Origin: an uncultured Duncaniella sp.
GTDB taxonomy: Bacteria; Bacteroidota; Bacteroidia; Bacteroidales; Muribaculaceae
Assembly (NCBI GenBank): GCA_910586665.1
Contig: CAJUIX010000012.1
Span: 1-64,000 of the forward strand
Direction: 5' to 3'
Length of the DNA: 64,000 bases
Shown: piece by piece, positions 60,474 through 64,000 of the stretch
Position numbering within the stretch: position 1 is the stretch's first letter
How the letters are laid out: every line of letters starts with the position of its first letter
Made by a program: the position numbers and the translations under genes
Notes under the pieces: model-generated
Seen by the model: the letters and a program-made list of their open reading frames with translations, nothing else
Database searches by the model: none
What the model was told of the DNA's origin: nothing

Positions 60474-60541
60474 CGGTTGAAGGTTCAGGTTGAAGGTTTA
60501 AGTTTAGAGCATAGAATTTAAAGTTTAAAAAATTAAAGATC

Positions 60542-61438
60542 ATGACACAAGAGGAACGCAATAAGATAATAGAGGCCCTGAGGGTCTATGTGGCCAAATA
60601 TCCGAGCCAAAACAAGGCCGCGGCCAGTCTCAACGGGGTATCCCCGGCGACAGTGAGCGCGATGATCAACGGTCGCCATGAAAGTATCAGCGACGACATG
60701 TGGCGCAACGTGGCCTCGCAGATCATGGCTCCCTCGGCGACTTCGGAGTGGCAGATTGTCGAGACCCGCGCCTTCCAGGAGATTTTCTTAGCCCTACAGG
60801 ATGCACAAGACAACAAGAGCGTGAGGTGGATTACGGGCGATGCCGGTTGCGGCAAGACCACCACTGCCGGCATCTATGCCTCGGAGCACAGGGAGGTGTT
60901 CACGGTCCTCTGCGACGAGGATATGCGCAAGGGGGACTTTGTCCGCGAGATAGCCCGCAAGGTGGGCTTTAGGAGCGCCGGCATGAGGATACGCGACATC
61001 CTCGACACCGCCATTGAGCGCATCATGCAGATGGACTCGCCCCTGCTGGTGTTTGACGAGGGGGACAAGCTCAATGACAACGTGTTCCACTACTTCATCA
61101 ACATATACAACCGGCTCGAGGGGAAGTGCGGCATAGTCTTCATGTCGACCTCCTACATACGCCACCGCATCGAGCGCGGGGTGAGCGCCAACCGCAAGGG
61201 TTATAACGAGATCTACTCGCGCATAGGGCGCCGATTTTTTGAACTCGACCCCACGGGCAGGGCTGACGTGGCGGCTATCTGCCAGGCCAACGGGCTGACA
61301 GAGGAGAGGCACGTCAAAAACGTGATCACGGCAGCCGAGAAGTCAGATTTTGACCTGCGCTGCGTCAAGGGTGCAATCCATAGAGAGAAAAAGCTTATCG
61401 AGACAAAGGCTGCCAACCGCCGCTCGAAAGCCAGTTGA
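60542..61438 (+). CDS. MuB-like AAA+ target-selection ATPase
   Basis: A 298-residue protein. Residues 1-60 are a helix-turn-helix (SQNKAAASLNGVSPATVSAM). Walker A is GDAGCGKTTT (99-108), Walker B LLVFDEGDKL (168-177), and a sensor strand is CGIVFMSTSYIRHRI. As in Mu, it follows the transposase gene and should coat target DNA and give target immunity. A heptamer-like GGTTGAAGGTTC/GGTTTAAG tract lies in the 68-bp gap before it. Confidence 0.9.
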   Translation: MTQEERNKIIEALRVYVAKYPSQNKAAASLNGVSPATVSAMINGRHESISDDMWRNVASQIMAPSATSEWQIVETRAFQEIFLALQDAQDNKSVRWITGDAGCGKTTTAGIYASEHREVFTVLCDEDMRKGDFVREIARKVGFRSAGMRIRDILDTAIERIMQMDSPLLVFDEGDKLNDNVFHYFINIYNRLEGKCGIVFMSTSYIRHRIERGVSANRKGYNEIYSRIGRRFFELDPTGRADVAAICQANGLTEERHVKNVITAAEKSDFDLRCVKGAIHREKKLIETKAANRRSKAS

Positions 61439-61473
61439 ACAGCATTTAAATAATAATCAAACAATAATCAAAT

Positions 61474-62109
61474 ATGAAAAGAGCATTATCTGTAAGTGAA
61501 GTACTAAGTAAAAAGAAGCATGTTTTAAAACTTAGCGACAAATGGGCCGCGGCTTTCGGTGAACCCAGCAAGCGTGGGGTGTGGTTTATTTGGGGTGACA
61601 GTGGCAATGGTAAGACCGATTTTGCTATACAGCTCTGCAAAGAGCTGGCGAGGTTTGGCAAGGTAATATACAACAGTTTCGAGGAGGGTGCGAGTCTCGC
61701 AATGCGCAATGCTATTGTGCGAGCAGGTATGACCGACGTCAAAAGTCGATTCGGGTTGCTTGAGGGTGAGTCGATGTATGAGCTTGAGGAACGTATGCAG
61801 AAACACAAAAGCCCTGATTTTTATATAATCGACAGCTTCCAGTATGCAAATATGAGCTTTGATGAATACCGAAGGTTTAAGGATGCCAATCCCAAAAAGC
61901 TCATAATCTTTATAAGCCAAGGCGAAAACAAGATTCCCAGAGGGGCACCGGCGAAAAGAGTGATGTTTGACGCTTCTCTCAAGATATACGTCGAGGGTTT
62001 CCGGGCCTTTTCAAAGGGGCGCTCTGTCGGTCCCAAAGGTTATTACACCATTTGGGAGGAAGGTGCCGAGAGATACTGGGGCAAAGAAAAAACAATCCTA
62101 CAACGCTAA
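61474..62109 (+). CDS. RecA-like P-loop NTPase of the phage
   Basis: A 211-residue protein. Walker A is WGDSGNGKTDF (40-50), Walker B PDFYIIDSFQYAN (114-126), and a later LIIFISQGENK strand. A basic N-terminus precedes the fold. It is similar in layout to single-domain RecA/Sak4-type ATPases of phages, which assist recombination. It lies 35 bp after the MuB-like gene. A role in DNA transactions is likely; details are unknown. Confidence 0.78.
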   Translation: MKRALSVSEVLSKKKHVLKLSDKWAAAFGEPSKRGVWFIWGDSGNGKTDFAIQLCKELARFGKVIYNSFEEGASLAMRNAIVRAGMTDVKSRFGLLEGESMYELEERMQKHKSPDFYIIDSFQYANMSFDEYRRFKDANPKKLIIFISQGENKIPRGAPAKRVMFDASLKIYVEGFRAFSKGRSVGPKGYYTIWEEGAERYWGKEKTILQR

Positions 62110-62115
62110 ACGACG

Positions 62116-62334
62116 ATGAGCAGGAAGACACAGATGATTGAGCTAATCCCGCCGGTGCGGGCAGGCAGGGAAGTGATAGTCGGGCACCCGCAGCAGTGCG
62201 GACGCTGCAAGGGCAACGGCTGGCTGTGGAGACGTACTCCCGGCGACCTGGTCAAGACAGAGTGCCCGGACTGCGGCGGAACCGGCGAGGTCAGGGCGAT
62301 TATAACTATCGACTGGGAGGCAGCAGGAAAGTAA
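62116..62334 (+). CDS. Small zinc protein with two CxxCxGxG-type motifs
   Basis: A 72-residue protein. Two DnaJ-like zinc half-sites are present: CGRCKGNGW (residues 28-36) and CPDCGGTGEV (50-59). This is one zinc finger as in the DnaJ central domain, without a J domain. It starts 6 bp after the previous gene. It may bind DNA or another protein in early phage functions. Confidence 0.75.
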   Translation: MSRKTQMIELIPPVRAGREVIVGHPQQCGRCKGNGWLWRRTPGDLVKTECPDCGGTGEVRAIITIDWEAAGK

Positions 62335-62360
62335 GTATTAACCATATAAAATGTATAATT

Positions 62361-62573
62361 ATGAACAGCAAAGAAATCGAAATTTTGAACGGAAGCCTGA
62401 ATGTATTAATCGAAGTGATAGGCAATATCAATGCGCAGATAAAGGCCTTAGAGCCGTTGACTCCGACGCGTAATGTCTCGATAGCCAGGACCAAGCTCGA
62501 GGAGGCGGCCATGTGGCTTGAAAAAGAACAGGCGGATCTATCAGTTATGCTCGCGAGGGCCACATGTCGATAA
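62361..62573 (+). CDS. Acb2/Tad1-like cyclic-nucleotide sponge, putative
   Basis: A 70-residue protein beginning MNSKEIEILNGSLNVLIEVI. The second half TRNVSIARTKLEEAAMWLEK matches the hairpin pattern of the Acb2/Tad1 family (R-x-x-S-x-A-x-T-K-L-x-E-A-x-M-W-L). In that family, two helices pair into a hexamer whose pockets trap cyclic nucleotides from CBASS (Acb2) or cyclic ADP-ribose molecules from Thoeris (Tad1). The ATG at 62361 is preceded by an AT-rich gap of 26 bp. Similarity is by eye only; cyclic nucleotide binding is an inference. Confidence 0.55.
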   Translation: MNSKEIEILNGSLNVLIEVIGNINAQIKALEPLTPTRNVSIARTKLEEAAMWLEKEQADLSVMLARATCR

Positions 62574-62583
62574 GGATAGCGGT

Positions 62584-62979
62584 ATGGCACATCCATTTCT
62601 ATTTGTAAGAGGCGAAATCCGCACTATCAAGGATTTTGCGGACATGGAGATCCCGGTCATGATCCCTAACCAATCAGGAATATTTGTCGACGCGGTATGC
62701 GTAGGGATCCCGGTCCCCAAGGGATATGGCGCTGTGGTTGAAATCGCCCGGGATAGCGAAGATAGATATTACGCTTCATGCTACTACGCGACTCCGACAG
62801 GAGGTGGTGGTTTCACTCCCTCTGCCAAATGGAATACGCTCCACGGCAAAGAGGAGGCCTTTTTGGAAGGAATCAAGCTCCTTGGGAGGTGTGATTCGAT
62901 GCGGAAGTTCCAGAGGGAGTTTCGCGACGCCAAACACGAATACTTCAAACGCAGTCACAAACAACTAACACTCTTTTGA
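62584..62979 (+). CDS. Phage hypothetical protein
   Basis: A 131-residue protein starting at the Met at 62584 (MAHPFLFVRGEIRTIKDFAD). It is beta-rich in the middle (GAVVEIARDSEDRYYASCYY) and ends in KRSHKQLTLF. It lies between the Acb2/Tad1-like gene and the GemA-like gene, a region where phages often carry accessory or anti-defence genes. No motif recognised. Confidence 0.65.
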   Translation: MAHPFLFVRGEIRTIKDFADMEIPVMIPNQSGIFVDAVCVGIPVPKGYGAVVEIARDSEDRYYASCYYATPTGGGGFTPSAKWNTLHGKEEAFLEGIKLLGRCDSMRKFQREFRDAKHEYFKRSHKQLTLF

Positions 62980-62980
62980 T

Positions 62981-63448
62981 ATGGCACAGAAAAGAAGAGA
63001 CTACAGACGGTTTTGGGCGGTGTTCAACCGCCTTACAATCCGCGGCGACCGGGAGGAGTGCCGCCGGCAGATAGTGTCACAGTACACCGCCGGGCGCACC
63101 GACTCCCTCAGGGAGATGACCGAGGCCGAGTATGACGACTGCGTGGCCGGTATGCAGAGGCTTGTCAGCGACGTCGCCGAGCTCAAGAAAAAGCGTAGCG
63201 CCTGTCTGAGGCTCATGCAGCAACTCGGGGTCGACACGACCGACTGGGACAAGGTGGACGCCTTCTGCGGCGACTCCAGGATTGCCGGCAGACGCTTCGC
63301 GCATCTCGACATCCCGGCGCTCGGGGAGCTGCAACGCAAACTGCACTCCATGCGTCGCAAGGGAGGACTCAGCCCCAGGACGGCACAGACGGAGGGCGGG
63401 GTCAAATACAAGATAAGGATTGTCCCCGGCAATATGGCACAGGCATAA
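62981..63448 (+). CDS. GemA/Gp16-like phage regulatory protein
   Basis: A 155-residue basic protein. FWAVFNRLTIRGDREECRRQ near 11-30 is like the start of Mu Gp16/GemA (DUF1018), and the C-terminal half (DIPALGELQRKLHSMRRKGG) has a helical DNA-binding look. In Mu, GemA modulates host gene expression and DNA topology. It starts 1 bp after the previous stop. Confidence 0.72.
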   Translation: MAQKRRDYRRFWAVFNRLTIRGDREECRRQIVSQYTAGRTDSLREMTEAEYDDCVAGMQRLVSDVAELKKKRSACLRLMQQLGVDTTDWDKVDAFCGDSRIAGRRFAHLDIPALGELQRKLHSMRRKGGLSPRTAQTEGGVKYKIRIVPGNMAQA

Positions 63449-63477
63449 ATTATTAACCCTATAAATATTTTAAAATT

Positions 63478-64000
63478 ATGACAGACAACATCAAGGACGC
63501 CATTAAAGGCATGAGTGCCGACGAGCGTAAAAAGTTATTAGAGGAGCTCAGGAATGAGGAGCAGCAGGCAAGCCGCGAGCGCCGCGACGCCTACGAGGCC
63601 ATACGCGCCGAATTCATGCTCGAGGTCAAAAACAAGCTGTTCCCGGTCGTGGAGGAGGTAAAAGGCTTCCGCGAATGGATCGAGAGGGAGACCGACAGCT
63701 TCCGGGCGCTCATGCGCGAGTACGGACAGCTGCGCAAGGACGGCCAGTCGAGCCTCACGCTCACCGACGGCGACCTCAAGATAGAGGTGCGCAGCAACAA
63801 GGTCAAGACCTTTGACGAGCGCGCCGACATGGCGGCCGAGCGACTGGTCGAGTATCTCAAGGCGTGGGTGAGCCGCAGCGACAAGGGGCAAGACGACCCG
63901 ATGTACCAGCTCGCGATGACCCTGCTCGAGCGCAACCGCCAGGGGGACCTCGACTACAAGAGCATCAGCAAGCTCTACGAGATGGAGGACCGCTTTGACG
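63478..64000 (+). CDS. DUF3164 phage protein, cut by the window end
   Basis: The first 174 residues are visible, from MTDNIKDAIKGMSADERKKL to MEDRFD, with no stop before 64000. Long charged helices (EEQQASRERRDAYEAIRAEF) are followed by FREWIERETDSFRALMREYG and SSLTLTDGDLKIEVRSNKVK, which match DUF3164, a family found next to Mu transposition genes. Role unknown; probably an early DNA-related factor. Confidence 0.8.
   Translation, partial: MTDNIKDAIKGMSADERKKLLEELRNEEQQASRERRDAYEAIRAEFMLEVKNKLFPVVEEVKGFREWIERETDSFRALMREYGQLRKDGQSSLTLTDGDLKIEVRSNKVKTFDERADMAAERLVEYLKAWVSRSDKGQDDPMYQLAMTLLERNRQGDLDYKSISKLYEMEDRFD

Larger units (their letters stand above)
55560..64000 (+). mobile_element. Mu-like transposable prophage, left part
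   Basis: The gene set in order is: LexA-like repressor facing an early operon, DDE transposase, MuB-like ATPase, second ATPase, small early genes, GemA/Gp16-like and DUF3164 proteins. This order defines a transposable phage. The left boundary is estimated from the site cluster and composition change; the right end, including head, tail and the second transposon end, lies beyond the window. Genes from 58.0 kb on are close to host GC, whereas the control region is AT-rich. Confidence 0.85.

Noticed and set aside
1..64000. tRNA, rRNA, riboswitch and CRISPR array
   Set aside because: I found no cloverleaf with a CCA-type end, no rRNA segment, no known riboswitch core, and no spaced direct repeats.

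Overview
The window looks like a chromosome segment of a Bacteroidales gut bacterium, most likely of the Muribaculaceae type. Evidence: moderately GC-rich genes; promoters of the Bacteroidetes kind (TTTG, about 20 bp, TAnnTTTG) with no Shine-Dalgarno requirement; Bacteroidetes-specific families (DUF4230, DUF3078, DUF4491, OMP beta-barrel proteins, a probable type IX secretion sorting tail); and the pyrG-yidC gene order. No rRNA, tRNA or CRISPR array was recognised.

Bases 1-11127 hold mostly plus-strand housekeeping and envelope genes (flippase-like protein, aroA, a metal ABC permease, an OmpA lipoprotein, dnaX) with two tandem DUF4230 genes on the minus strand. Bases 11440-22813 are mainly minus-strand envelope genes (alpha/beta hydrolase, PpiD-like foldase, DUF3078, FadL-like porin). 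They also hold small decayed genes: a truncated Phd/YefM antitoxin and the two ends of a C10 cysteine peptidase whose catalytic core is gone. Bases 23003-25102 are an AT-rich two-gene cassette of P-loop ATPases whose promoter overlaps a 3 x 16 bp tandem repeat. Bases 25319-41856 hold pyrG-yidC, a HAD phosphatase gene next to ribF, a large outer membrane barrel protein, aroQ, and an operon of a Na/Pi cotransporter, a DUF389 protein, a glycosyltransferase and an epimerase. Bases 41968-42833 are a MntA/HepT toxin-antitoxin pair followed by a HicB-like ORF. Next come panB, a secreted endonuclease I, mrp-trmB-sufE, a GH31/GH43 pair, purN, DUF2461 and a YafQ-type toxin-antitoxin module.

From about 55.56 kb to the right edge lies the left part of a Mu-like transposable prophage. 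It has a candidate transposase-site cluster at its left end, an early promoter with a 31-bp palindromic operator, a LexA-like autocleavable repressor facing an early operon across three related operators, a DDE transposase, a MuB-like ATPase, a second ATPase, a CxxCxGxG zinc protein, a 70-residue protein resembling the Acb2/Tad1 anti-CBASS/anti-Thoeris sponge family, a GemA/Gp16 protein and a DUF3164 protein cut by the window end. Only early and transposition genes are in view.

The most unusual non-coding feature is a family of modular intergenic repeats (six loci, nine core copies). Each is built from small hairpins closed by C-GNA-G triloops. Other repeats are GGTTTAA-type heptamer tracts at three places and TTTGTAGGGACGC-type palindromes.
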